Shown piece after piece: positions 12,166 to 19,991 of a stretch of DNA of 64,000 bases. The stretch lies in the NCBI RefSeq assembly GCF_023806565.1, contig NZ_JAMTDV010000102.1, forward strand, positions 1 through 64,000, given 5' to 3'. Every line of letters begins with the position of its first letter. Within the stretch, counting starts at the first letter, position 1. This stretch comes from Accumulibacter sp. (GTDB lineage Bacteria > Pseudomonadota > Gammaproteobacteria > Burkholderiales > Rhodocyclaceae). A program made the translations under genes and the position numbers. The notes beneath the pieces are model-generated. The model had not been told where the DNA came from. It did not search any database and was given only the letters and a program-made list of their open reading frames with translations.

Positions 12166-13371
12166 TTGCTGACCTCGGAAAGTGATTCGCCAGCGCGCAT
12201 CTCGCTGCGCACCGTTGCGGCCGCAAGCGACATCGCGGCGGCGGTGTGGGCTCGCCTGTGTCCGCCGGGCCATCCCTTTCTCAACGCCGATTTCCTGACC
12301 ATCATCGAGCGGCAGCGGGCAGTGGCGCCGGCTACGGGGTGGACGCCCTGTCATCTGCTGGCGAGTGACGAACAGGGCAGCGTCGTCGGCCTGCTGCCGC
12401 TCTACCTCAAGGCGCATTCGCACGGCGACTTCATCTACGACTGGTCGTGGGCGGCAGCCTACCGGCACAGCGGTCGTCAATACTATCCGAAGCTGATGAG
12501 CTGTATTCCCCACACGCCGGTTGTCGGACCTCGCCTCCTGGTTGCCGCCGGGCCCGCGGCCGCCGCTGTGCGGCAGGCGCTGGTCGAGGGCGCACGGGCG
12601 CTGGCCGATCGCTGCGGTATTTCCTCGTGGCACGTCGCGTTGCCAACGGCCGAGGAGGCCGCCCTGCTGCAGCGGAACGGGCTGCTGATCAGCCACGACG
12701 TCCAGTTTCACTGGATCAATCCCGGCTGCGGCGATTTTGCCGGCTATCTGGCAACTTTCAGTGCAGCCAAGCGCCGCAAGGTGCGCGCCGAGCGGCGAAG
12801 AGTCGAGGAGAGCGGGCTGTCGATCGAGACGCGTCACGGCGACCAGATCGAAAGCGCCGAATGGCCCCAGCTGCACGCGCTGTATGCCGGCACCTTCGCG
12901 AGGTTCGGCAATCACGCTGCCTTTTCGGCTGCTTGCCTGGCGGAGCTGGCCACTGCCCTGGGTCGCCGGCTGGTCGCGTTCATTGCCCGTGAGCGCGGCC
13001 TTCCGGTCGCCGTCGCGCTGTGTTTTCGCAGCGACGAAGTGCTCTACGGGCGTTACTGGGGCTGTTCCGGCAACTACCACAGCCTCCATTTCGAGCTCTG
13101 CTTTTACCAGGGAATCGCTTACTGCCTGCGCGAGGGCTTGCGTCGTTTTGAACCCGGCGCGGGCGGCGAGCACAAGCTCGCGCGCGGTTTCAGGCCGACC
13201 GTCGTCCAGTCGGCGCACTGGATCGCCGATCCGGGCATGCGGCAACTGCTCGGCCGCCATCTGCAGAGCCAGGGCGATGCGGTTGCCGAGTATCGCGCAG
13301 CGGCGGCCGGGCATCTGCCTTTCCGGCACGGTGACCCGCCATCGCCCCCGAAGGGAAGCGACGCAGCCTAG
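12166..13371 (+). CDS. FemAB-like GNAT N-acyltransferase (COG3146 type)
   Basis: A 401-aa protein of the GNAT-like peptidogalycan/FemAB acyltransferase group. The N-terminal half has the family phrases HPFLNADFLTIIE and GLLPLYLKAHSHGDFIYDW with RYYPKL-like spacing (QYYPKLMSCIPHTPVVGPR). The C-terminal GNAT half has FSAAKRRKVRAERRRVEE, LYGRYWGCSGNYHSLHFELCFYQGI and FEPGAGGEHKLARGF, all strongly conserved in the family. The acyl acceptor is unknown. The start codon is TTG at 12166, 63 bp after the previous gene. It converges on the phosphoesterase gene, with the two stops sharing CTAG. Confidence 0.88.
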   Translation: MLTSESDSPARISLRTVAAASDIAAAVWARLCPPGHPFLNADFLTIIERQRAVAPATGWTPCHLLASDEQGSVVGLLPLYLKAHSHGDFIYDWSWAAAYRHSGRQYYPKLMSCIPHTPVVGPRLLVAAGPAAAAVRQALVEGARALADRCGISSWHVALPTAEEAALLQRNGLLISHDVQFHWINPGCGDFAGYLATFSAAKRRKVRAERRRVEESGLSIETRHGDQIESAEWPQLHALYAGTFARFGNHAAFSAACLAELATALGRRLVAFIARERGLPVAVALCFRSDEVLYGRYWGCSGNYHSLHFELCFYQGIAYCLREGLRRFEPGAGGEHKLARGFRPTVVQSAHWIADPGMRQLLGRHLQSQGDAVAEYRAAAAGHLPFRHGDPPSPPKGSDAA

Positions 13372-14855
13372 CCGGCGGGGAAGCTGCAGACGATTGCCTT
13401 GTTTTCGCCAAAGAGCCGGCAGCGGCTCATCACCTGTCCGTCCGCGTCGAGCAATATGGCTGCCCAGCCGTTCTCGTCGCGTTCGAGCAGCAGGAAGCTG
13501 TAGCGGTTCAGCACGATGCCGCCCGCCGCCGGTACGCCATCGTAGAGTCGTCCGTCGGGTCTGACCCTTTCCTTGCCGCCAACGCCGACCGCTCCTTCAT
13601 AGAGCGGCGACTGCGGATCAAGCGCCTCGAGCTGGGTGCCGCTGGCTCCGACCAGTACCTGTGCCGGGCGGCCGCTCGGGTAATTCACCGGGTCGGCGGC
13701 AGGCGCAAAATTGATCGTCTGAAACGCGTGCTCGTGACCAGCGAAGGCGAACTGCACATTGCCCGGCAGTTTGCCGGCGAGCACCACCTGCAGCGCGTTG
13801 GGTTGCGATGCGGCGGTCAGCAGGTCGTACCAGATCGGCCGGTGCAGCAACAACCAGACCGCCGGTGCCTCCGGGACCGTCAGCAGCGCTGCGAGTCGGT
13901 CGCGGACGATCGCCATCTCTTCGGGATTGGTGCTGGCCGGCCGGTAGTCCTCGTGGCCGGCGTTGTCGGCGACGACGAGGCTGAGACCACCGTCGAGGTC
14001 GATCCGGTAGGCGTCGGCAGTGAGGTTGTTGGCGAGTACCGAGCGGCTGGCCGTCTTGTAGATCTGGTTGGCGCATGGCTGGTAGGGGACTGGCGAGAGG
14101 AAGCGCATCCAGCCCTCGCCACCGCGATCGCAGTTTTCGTGATTGCCGCGTACCAGGACCCATGGCGCGGCGGCGAGCAGGGGTGCCGCCGGTGCGAAGA
14201 AGTCGGCGTCCCAGCCAGGCCAGCCGTAGCCGATCACGGTTCCTCGCTCGGCGACCGCCGAGCAGAGCGCAGGGTCGTCACAATATTCGCGATAGTGGAA
14301 ATCGCCCAGATGAATCACCAGATCGGGCTGCGTGCGCGCCGCCGCGAGCGCGATCTTCGGCCACGGCCAAGCGTTGGAATCCGAGCAATCCTGGATCGGG
14401 TCTCCGGGCGAATCGGCGGGCACCTTGATCCGGCAGCCGGTATCGCCGATTACGACGATTCGCCGGGTGCGGTTCCGGGGCAGGGCTACTGCCTCTCCGG
14501 CCATGCTCGCCTGCTGCGCAGAACGAGGAAGTTCGAGTTCGCATGCACCGACTGGAAAGTCGGGATCGAACGCCGGGTTGTTCTTCCTCGGCGCACGCTC
14601 CGGCGTCGCCTTGACGCGTAGCAGCAACGGCCGCGCTTCGCCATCGACGATCGCCGTCGGACAGGCATCGTCTGGGGCAACGATCGCCCGCAGGCTGCTC
14701 GTACCGTTGGCGCCGAGTTGCGTCCAGTGCCTGAGCGGCGTTTGCCGGAGGTCGGGTGGCGTCGCGCAGCCGGCGACCAGGGTGAGTGCCGCGAGAAAGA
14801 CGGTGCGGCATGATGCCGACCAACCCTCGAAGCGATGGCAGGCTACTGCCGACAT
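13368..14855 (-). CDS. lipoprotein metallophosphoesterase
   Basis: A 495-aa calcineurin-like phosphoesterase. A lipoprotein signal ends in the lipobox LVAGC (lipid-bearing C30), so it is probably anchored in the outer membrane or periplasm. The metal-binding motifs appear in order: VVIGDTG, LVIHLGDFHYREY, LVRGNHENC and FAGHEHAF. Residues about 40-130, before the catalytic domain, are a separate domain (SSLRAIVAPDDACPTAIVDG) ending in RRIVVIGD. Many cysteines suggest disulfides. Substrate is unknown. Its stop overlaps the FemAB-like gene by 3 bases in a tail-to-tail arrangement. Confidence 0.88.
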   Translation of the reverse strand: MSAVACHRFEGWSASCRTVFLAALTLVAGCATPPDLRQTPLRHWTQLGANGTSSLRAIVAPDDACPTAIVDGEARPLLLRVKATPERAPRKNNPAFDPDFPVGACELELPRSAQQASMAGEAVALPRNRTRRIVVIGDTGCRIKVPADSPGDPIQDCSDSNAWPWPKIALAAARTQPDLVIHLGDFHYREYCDDPALCSAVAERGTVIGYGWPGWDADFFAPAAPLLAAAPWVLVRGNHENCDRGGEGWMRFLSPVPYQPCANQIYKTASRSVLANNLTADAYRIDLDGGLSLVVADNAGHEDYRPASTNPEEMAIVRDRLAALLTVPEAPAVWLLLHRPIWYDLLTAASQPNALQVVLAGKLPGNVQFAFAGHEHAFQTINFAPAADPVNYPSGRPAQVLVGASGTQLEALDPQSPLYEGAVGVGGKERVRPDGRLYDGVPAAGGIVLNRYSFLLLERDENGWAAILLDADGQVMSRCRLFGENKAIVCSFPAG

Positions 14856-14879
14856 GCGGCCGTGGCGACTGCGGATCGG

Positions 14880-15455
14880 TCAGAGGTGCAGATAACCTGC
14901 CACCCCGGCGAACAAGCCGAGAGCGGCGGCACCATAGACGCCGAAGAGCATCCAGCGCTTGCGCGTCAGCAGCGTGATCGCGGCCATTGCGATCGCCACC
15001 TGGATCAGCGTCGTCGCCAGGGCCCAGCGCTCGTGCACGTGCATCTCGAGCTCGCTGTGCTGGTCGGCTTCCTTGGCAGCCGCTTCCAGCTTTTCGGCGT
15101 CGCTCTTGATTTCCTGTTTCTCCTTCTTGTAGCGTTCGACCTCCTGGAGGTACTTCTCGCGCGCCTCGCCGGCCGTCAGGGTGACCGACAGCTCGGCAAG
15201 ATTCTGCTTGTTGCTCTTCGCCTGGTAATAGTTCCAGTGATTCGAGGCTGCCGTTTTCTGGATTGCTGCCTCGTTCTTGTAAAGCAGCGCGGCATTCTGC
15301 GAATGGCCGCCGAGGTAGCCGAAAATGGCGCCGATCGTCGACAGCACGGCGGTCAGCACCGCCACGCGCGAGGTGAAGCTGTCGCCGCCATGCTGCGCGA
15401 CGTGCTCGACTTCGTGATCGTGCGGGCCATGCACATGAAATCCGTGATTGGACAT
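14880..15455 (-). CDS. DUF4337 membrane protein with His-rich N-terminus
   Basis: A 191-aa DUF4337 protein. The start at 15455 (MSNHGFHVHGPHDHEVEH) follows an AGGAGAAG ribosome site; earlier in-frame codons run into low-complexity sequence. The first 22 residues contain 7 histidines. One membrane segment lies near 28-48 (VAVLTAVLSTIGAIFGYLGG), a charged helical region about 60-145 (YLQEVERYKKEKQEIKSDAEKLEAAAKEADQ) looks like a coiled coil, and two more membrane helices end the protein. Function of the family is not known. It lies downstream of the sirtuin gene on the same strand (53-bp gap). Confidence 0.85.
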   Translation of the reverse strand: MSNHGFHVHGPHDHEVEHVAQHGGDSFTSRVAVLTAVLSTIGAIFGYLGGHSQNAALLYKNEAAIQKTAASNHWNYYQAKSNKQNLAELSVTLTAGEAREKYLQEVERYKKEKQEIKSDAEKLEAAAKEADQHSELEMHVHERWALATTLIQVAIAMAAITLLTRKRWMLFGVYGAAALGLFAGVAGYLHL

Positions 15456-15508
15456 CGCTTCTCCTCCTTGTTCCGTTGGGCGTCGTGGAAGACGCGGGGC
15501 GGCGAATT

Positions 15509-16321
15509 CTAACCCAGGCACGCCTCGATCGCGCGCAGCGCGGTCAGGCATCCAGCGGCGAGCGAGATGCCTTTGCCCGGCGGCAGTTGCGGCTCGCGCG
15601 GATTGATGCGGATCAACTGCCCGCGCAGGCGTTCGCCGGTCAGCCGCACGGTCGGGATATTTGTTCCGGCGCCGACCTCGATCACCAGCAGGCGCTCGAC
15701 GTGCCGCAGCCAGGCTTGGCGTTGCGCCTCCTGCGCGTCGCTGCGCTCGCTCAGCCATTGCCAGTCACCAAACATCAGGATGTTGGGGCGGGCCATTCCC
15801 CGGCAGTGCGGACAGAGCGGCAATTCGGAGCTAAGCAGGCAGCGCTCCTCGTCGATCTCCGGATGAAAGTCGTCCGCTGGCCAGATGGCGTCGTGGCAAG
15901 CGCCGAAGCACTGCAGATGATGGATCGATCCGTGGCATTCGCTAATCCGTGTTTCGGCAAAGCCGGCCTTCTGGAACTGGCCGTCGACGTTGCTGGTGAA
16001 CACGAAAGCGCCATGCGGCAGGCCCTCGCCGATTCGACGAAGTATCTGGAATCCCTCGTGCGGAACCGTATGCCGGTAGAGATTCAGCCGGTGCCCGTAG
16101 AAACCCCAGGCCAGGCGGGAATTTCTTGCGAACGCCGCCGGATTGGCGATTTGTTCGAAAGCGATGCGTGCGCGGCCGAGCGCCGGGTAGGCGCCCCAGA
16201 AGCCTTGCGGGCCACGAAAATCCGGCAGGCCGGAATCGACCCCGATGCCGGCGCCAGCGGTGACGAGCAGTCCGTCAGCCTGCTGGATCAGTTCGGCGCA
16301 ACGTCGGTAGGCGGCAGTCAA
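15509..16321 (-). CDS. SIR2-family NAD-dependent protein deacylase
   Basis: A 270-aa sirtuin. The NAD pocket GAGIGVDSGLPDFRG is at residues 23-37, followed by the TSNVDGQFQKAGF segment, the catalytic histidine H130 (ECHGSIHHLQC) and a four-cysteine zinc module (C138, C142, C170, C173). It should remove acyl groups from lysines using NAD, or act as an ADP-ribosyl transferase. The start is TTG at 16321, directly abutting the TAG stop of the radical SAM gene; no better start is available without losing the N-terminal helix, so the two genes look translationally coupled. Confidence 0.93.
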   Translation of the reverse strand: MTAAYRRCAELIQQADGLLVTAGAGIGVDSGLPDFRGPQGFWGAYPALGRARIAFEQIANPAAFARNSRLAWGFYGHRLNLYRHTVPHEGFQILRRIGEGLPHGAFVFTSNVDGQFQKAGFAETRISECHGSIHHLQCFGACHDAIWPADDFHPEIDEERCLLSSELPLCPHCRGMARPNILMFGDWQWLSERSDAQEAQRQAWLRHVERLLVIEVGAGTNIPTVRLTGERLRGQLIRINPREPQLPPGKGISLAAGCLTALRAIEACLG

Positions 16322-17221
16322 CTACAGTCCCCGCGCCCACGCCGGCCGCAGGTGCGCGCCTTCCGGGTGGGCGATGGCCGCGTGCACCTGATCCAGCAGG
16401 CGTTTCTTGTCGGCGCTCAGCGTTCCCTTGAGCACCAGCCAGTTCGATGCGTGGTCGCTGCGGAATACGGTTCGCCGCAGTTCGAGTCGTTCGAGGAAGT
16501 GCTGCATTTCGACGAACAGCTGGCCTTGGCTCAAGGGCCGCCAGTCGGGAAAATCGCTGCGGAAGCGTTGCTCGCCGAGCGGGAAGCTGACCACCAGCGT
16601 CGCCAGGTATTCGGGCTGTGCAGCGTTGGCCAGGCGTGCCGAGTTTTCCGCGTGCCGCAGCGATAGCTCGGGACCGGCGAGTCCATTGAGGATCATCACC
16701 GAGCGCGTGATTCCGGCTTCGCCGAGCTTGTTCAATGCGTCCAGCGTCGAGGCGAAGGTTTCTCCCTTGTGGACACGCTCGAGCACTTCATCGTCGCCCG
16801 ATTCGGCGCCGACGTAGGCCATCACCAGTCCGGCCGCGGCGAGTTCCCGTAACTCATCGACCGACTTGCGACGCAGATTGCGCGGCAGGCAGTAACTCGA
16901 AATCCGGCGAACTCCCGGCAGGTGGGCGCGGATCGCCTCGAGAACGCGGAGCAGGCGGCGCGTCGGCACCACCAGCGCATCGCCGTCGGCAAGGAAGACG
17001 CGCCGGACCCCGCGTCCCCAGCGTTCGCCGACGCGCTCGATGCTTTCCAGAACCTCCGCCTCGTCGCGTGCGCGAAAACGCTTCTGGGGTGCCGTATACA
17101 TCTCGCAGAAAGTGCAATGGTTCCACGAACAGCCGTCGGTCACCGGCAGAATCAGCGATTCGGCTTCGCTAGGTGGGCGATAGACGGGTTCGGTGTAACG
17201 GATCGGAATGACGGGCGGCAC
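16322..17221 (-). CDS. radical SAM protein with CX4CX2C cluster motif
   Basis: A 299-aa radical S-adenosylmethionine enzyme. The cluster cysteines are C31, C36 and C39 (DGCSWNHCTFC), a CX4CX2C spacing instead of the common CX3CX2C. Next come the phrases VFLADGDALVVPT and VRRISSYCLPRN, and the SAM-binding GAESGDDEVLERVHKG, like a B12-independent Elp3/HemN-type barrel. The start is GTG at 17221 (MPPVIPIRYTEPVYRPPSE). No auxiliary cluster is evident. It is immediately followed by the sirtuin gene, so the two products may act on the same protein or RNA. Substrate unknown. Confidence 0.87.
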   Translation of the reverse strand: MPPVIPIRYTEPVYRPPSEAESLILPVTDGCSWNHCTFCEMYTAPQKRFRARDEAEVLESIERVGERWGRGVRRVFLADGDALVVPTRRLLRVLEAIRAHLPGVRRISSYCLPRNLRRKSVDELRELAAAGLVMAYVGAESGDDEVLERVHKGETFASTLDALNKLGEAGITRSVMILNGLAGPELSLRHAENSARLANAAQPEYLATLVVSFPLGEQRFRSDFPDWRPLSQGQLFVEMQHFLERLELRRTVFRSDHASNWLVLKGTLSADKKRLLDQVHAAIAHPEGAHLRPAWARGL

Positions 17222-17347
17222 GGCGTTCGGGCGAATTCGAAAATGGGCGGACGAATCAATGGTAGCGCAGCTTCACCTGGGCCGGGCAGCTTCGTGACCT
17301 GCTGTGAGGTGCCGCCGTCGCGCTCGCACGCGTTCCCGTTTCGCCGA

Positions 17348-18106
17348 CTACGGCACGCTGCCCGGCGAGCACACCGGGCAGCGCGGGTCCTTGGCGAAGC
17401 GCACGCTGCGCCACTCCATCGACAGGGCATCGAGGAGCCACAGGCGGCCGAGCACCACCTCGCCGGGACCAGCGATCAGTTTCAGTGCTTCGGCCGCCTG
17501 CATCGTGCCGATGATGCCGGTCAGCGGCGCAAATACTCCCATCACCGCGCACCGCAGTTCGTCGACATCTTCCCCCTCGGGAAACAGGCAGTGGTAGCAG
17601 GGTGTCCCGGCATGACGGCTGTCGAAGACGGCGAGTTGGCCGGCAAACCGGATTGCGGCGCCGGAAACCAGCGGTTTGCGGTGCTGGACGCAGGCGCGAT
17701 TGACCGCATGCCGGGTGGCAAAGTTGTCGCAGCAATCGAGCACCACGTCGGCTTCGGCGACCAGTTGCGCCAGTTCGTCTCCGCCCAGCCGCGAACCGAC
17801 CGCATCGACCTGCACCTCGGGATTGACCAAATGCAGGGCTGCCTGCGCCGACCGGGCCTTTGGCTGGCCGATTCGTTCCTGCGTGTGCAGGATCTGGCGC
17901 TGCAGGTTGGTCAGATCGACCGTGTCGCCGTCGGCGACAGTAATCCGTCCCAGGCCGGCGGCTGCCAGATAGAGCGCGGCCGGCGAACCCAGGCCGCCGG
18001 CGCCAATGATCAGCGCCCGCGCGTCGAGCAGCCGTTGCTGGCCTTCGATGCCGAGTTCGTCGAGCAGGATGTGCCGGCTGTAGCGCAGCAACTGCTCGTC
18101 TTTCAT
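17348..18106 (-). CDS. moeB: MoeB/ThiF-type adenylyltransferase (HesA/MoeB/ThiF family)
   Basis: A 252-aa E1-like enzyme that adenylates the C-terminal glycine of a sulfur-carrier protein (MoaD or ThiS). Visible: nucleotide fold IIGAGGLGSPAALYLAAAG (33-51), ADGDTVDLTNLQRQ, the DCCDNFATR loop, and two zinc CxxC pairs (C170/C173 in GTPCYHC and C243/C246 in RCPVCS). It has the short, rhodanese-less form. Whether it serves molybdopterin or thiamine cannot be told from sequence. It is the last gene of envC-ctpA-unknown-moeB, an order shared by many betaproteobacteria. Confidence 0.92.
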   Translation of the reverse strand: MKDEQLLRYSRHILLDELGIEGQQRLLDARALIIGAGGLGSPAALYLAAAGLGRITVADGDTVDLTNLQRQILHTQERIGQPKARSAQAALHLVNPEVQVDAVGSRLGGDELAQLVAEADVVLDCCDNFATRHAVNRACVQHRKPLVSGAAIRFAGQLAVFDSRHAGTPCYHCLFPEGEDVDELRCAVMGVFAPLTGIIGTMQAAEALKLIAGPGEVVLGRLWLLDALSMEWRSVRFAKDPRCPVCSPGSVP

Positions 18107-18116
18107 CGCGCAGGTT

Positions 18117-18545
18117 TTACTTGTACTCGCGCCACTCCGGTGGCGTGTCGTCGTGGTCGCCGTGCGGGTGGCGCTCCCAGGCGTGCGTATACGCCTCCGA
18201 CTGCGAATGCTTGAGTGGCCGGTTGGGCGCTTCGAGATTGTGCAGCTGCGTCTCCTCGACGTAGTAGATCAGCGCCCGCATCATCTTGCTCATCAGGGTG
18301 TTGTCGAGGTGGTAGCCCTTGTCTTCGAGCGTACCTTCCAGTTCCTGCAGGCAGTGGTGGTGCAGATCATAGGCGACGCCGAGGGCGCGCTGCGCGTCGC
18401 GGCGTTCGAGTTCCAGATCCTGCATCTGCCCGAGATCGCTGGAAGCGGCGGGTACCTGTTCCGGCGGAAAGCGGGCGAACACGATGTTCCGCTGTTTGCG
18501 GATTGGTGCTTGCGCTTTCGCCACCGGACGTTTCACGTTCGCCAC
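18117..18545 (-). CDS. hypothetical protein between ctpA and moeB
   Basis: A 142-aa protein that I do not recognise. The start is GTG at 18545 (MANVKRPVAKAQAPIRKQR). The first 25 residues are basic, the middle is helical and predicted soluble (LELERRDAQRALGVAYDLHHHCLQELEG and TLMSKMMRALIYYVEETQ), and the C-terminus is rich in His and Asp (HAWERHPHGDHDDTPPEW), possibly metal binding. No signal peptide or membrane helix is seen. It lies 10 bp before moeB and 14 bp after ctpA, clearly inside the same operon. Codon use is like its neighbours. Confidence 0.75.
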   Translation of the reverse strand: MANVKRPVAKAQAPIRKQRNIVFARFPPEQVPAASSDLGQMQDLELERRDAQRALGVAYDLHHHCLQELEGTLEDKGYHLDNTLMSKMMRALIYYVEETQLHNLEAPNRPLKHSQSEAYTHAWERHPHGDHDDTPPEWREYK

Positions 18546-18559
18546 CGCGTGCGGCAGAG

Positions 18560-19969
18560 CTAGCGCTTGCTTTGCATGATCTGCATTCCCTTGAGCAGGT
18601 TCAGCGCCTGGTTCAACTGGTAGTCCTTCTTGGACGCCAGCTCGCGGCCCGGCAGTTCGGAGCTCTCGTCCGGTTCGTCCTTCGGCGATCCGCCTTTCGG
18701 CTTGACTGGTGCCGGCTTGCCGGTGGTTGGCTTGGCGGGCGCATCCTTGGCCGGCGGCGAGGTGTTGTTCTCCAGGTGGTGCTCGAGGTTCGCCTCACGC
18801 AGGTGCTCGGTCGAAGTACCGTCAGCGCTTTCCTCGACGACGATGTCGGGCACTATCCCCTTGGCCTGGATCGAGCGTCCCGATGGTGTGAAGTAGCGCG
18901 CCGTGGTCAGCTTGATCGCGGTGTTTCCCGGCAGGGGAAGCACCGTCTGTACCGAGCCCTTGCCGAAGGTTGTCGTGCCGAGGATCAGAGCCCGCTTGTG
19001 GTCCTGCAGCGCGCCGGCGACGATTTCGGAAGCCGAGGCCGAGCCGCCATTGACCAGAACCACCATCGGAACCTTGCGCGCTTCCGGTGGCAGGGCCTTG
19101 AGGTAGTCATCCCGACTGCCGCGGAGATAGTCGGCGGGCGACGCCGAGAAGCTGTGCTTGGCGTCGGGCGTACGCCCATCGGTCGAAGTGACCAGACTGT
19201 CCGCCGGCAGGAACGCGGCGGCGACGCCGACCGCGCTGTTCAGCAGGCCACCCGGATCGTTGCGCAGATCGAGGACGAGTCCCTTGAGCGGGCCGGGTTT
19301 GTAGAGATCGTTCAGGTGCTTTACCACCGCAGCGCCCGTGTTCTCCTGGAAAGACGTGATGCGCAGATAACCGTAACTGTCGTCGAGGAGTTTCGACTTG
19401 ACGCTCTGGACCTTGATGACCTCGCGTGTCAAGCTGATTTCCAGCGGTTTGGCCTCGCCCTTGCGCAGGATCGACAGCCGGATCTGCGACTTCGGCTTGC
19501 CGCGCATCCGCTTGACGGCTTCGTTCAGCGTCAGGCCCTTGACCAGCGTGTCGTCGATCTTGAAGATCAGATCGCCGGGTTTGACGCCTGCCCGGTACGC
19601 CGGCGTGTCCTCGATCGGGGAGACCACCTTGACCAGTCCGTCTTCCATCCCGACCTCGATGCCGATTCCGCCAAACTCGCCCTGGGTTCCCACCTGCAGG
19701 TCCTTGAACGCATCGGCGTCGAGATAACTCGAATGCGGGTCCAGGTTGGAGAGCATGCCGCTGATCGCATGCGTGATCAGCTTTTTGTCATCGACCGGCT
19801 CGACGTAGCCGGTCTTGATGGCGTTGAACACCTCGGCAAAAGTCCGCAGTTCTTCGACCGGCAGACTGGCTCGCGTCTCCTTGTCGGCAATTGCCGAGAA
19901 CTGCAGGCTGATCAGAACGCCACCAAGCACGCCGGCGCAAACCAGCCCGGCCTGTTTCCACTTACCCAT
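18560..19969 (-). CDS. ctpA: C-terminal processing peptidase, S41 family
   Basis: A 469-aa periplasmic serine protease. An N-terminal signal or anchor (QAGLVCAGVLGGVLISLQFSA) is followed by the helical N-domain, a PDZ domain at about 97-175 (GIGIEVGMEDGLVKVV), and the S41 catalytic core: the GLVLDLRNDPGGLL segment, the nucleophile serine in NGGSASASEI (310-315) and the general base lysine K337 (TTFGKGSVQT). The C-terminus has a long Lys/Pro/Ala low-complexity linker (about 405-440) before a last helix. In other bacteria such proteases trim cell-wall hydrolase regulators, which fits the envC gene 22 bp upstream. Confidence 0.95.
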   Translation of the reverse strand: MGKWKQAGLVCAGVLGGVLISLQFSAIADKETRASLPVEELRTFAEVFNAIKTGYVEPVDDKKLITHAISGMLSNLDPHSSYLDADAFKDLQVGTQGEFGGIGIEVGMEDGLVKVVSPIEDTPAYRAGVKPGDLIFKIDDTLVKGLTLNEAVKRMRGKPKSQIRLSILRKGEAKPLEISLTREVIKVQSVKSKLLDDSYGYLRITSFQENTGAAVVKHLNDLYKPGPLKGLVLDLRNDPGGLLNSAVGVAAAFLPADSLVTSTDGRTPDAKHSFSASPADYLRGSRDDYLKALPPEARKVPMVVLVNGGSASASEIVAGALQDHKRALILGTTTFGKGSVQTVLPLPGNTAIKLTTARYFTPSGRSIQAKGIVPDIVVEESADGTSTEHLREANLEHHLENNTSPPAKDAPAKPTTGKPAPVKPKGGSPKDEPDESSELPGRELASKKDYQLNQALNLLKGMQIMQSKR

Positions 19970-19991
19970 TCAGTTCACTCCAAGACGCGCT

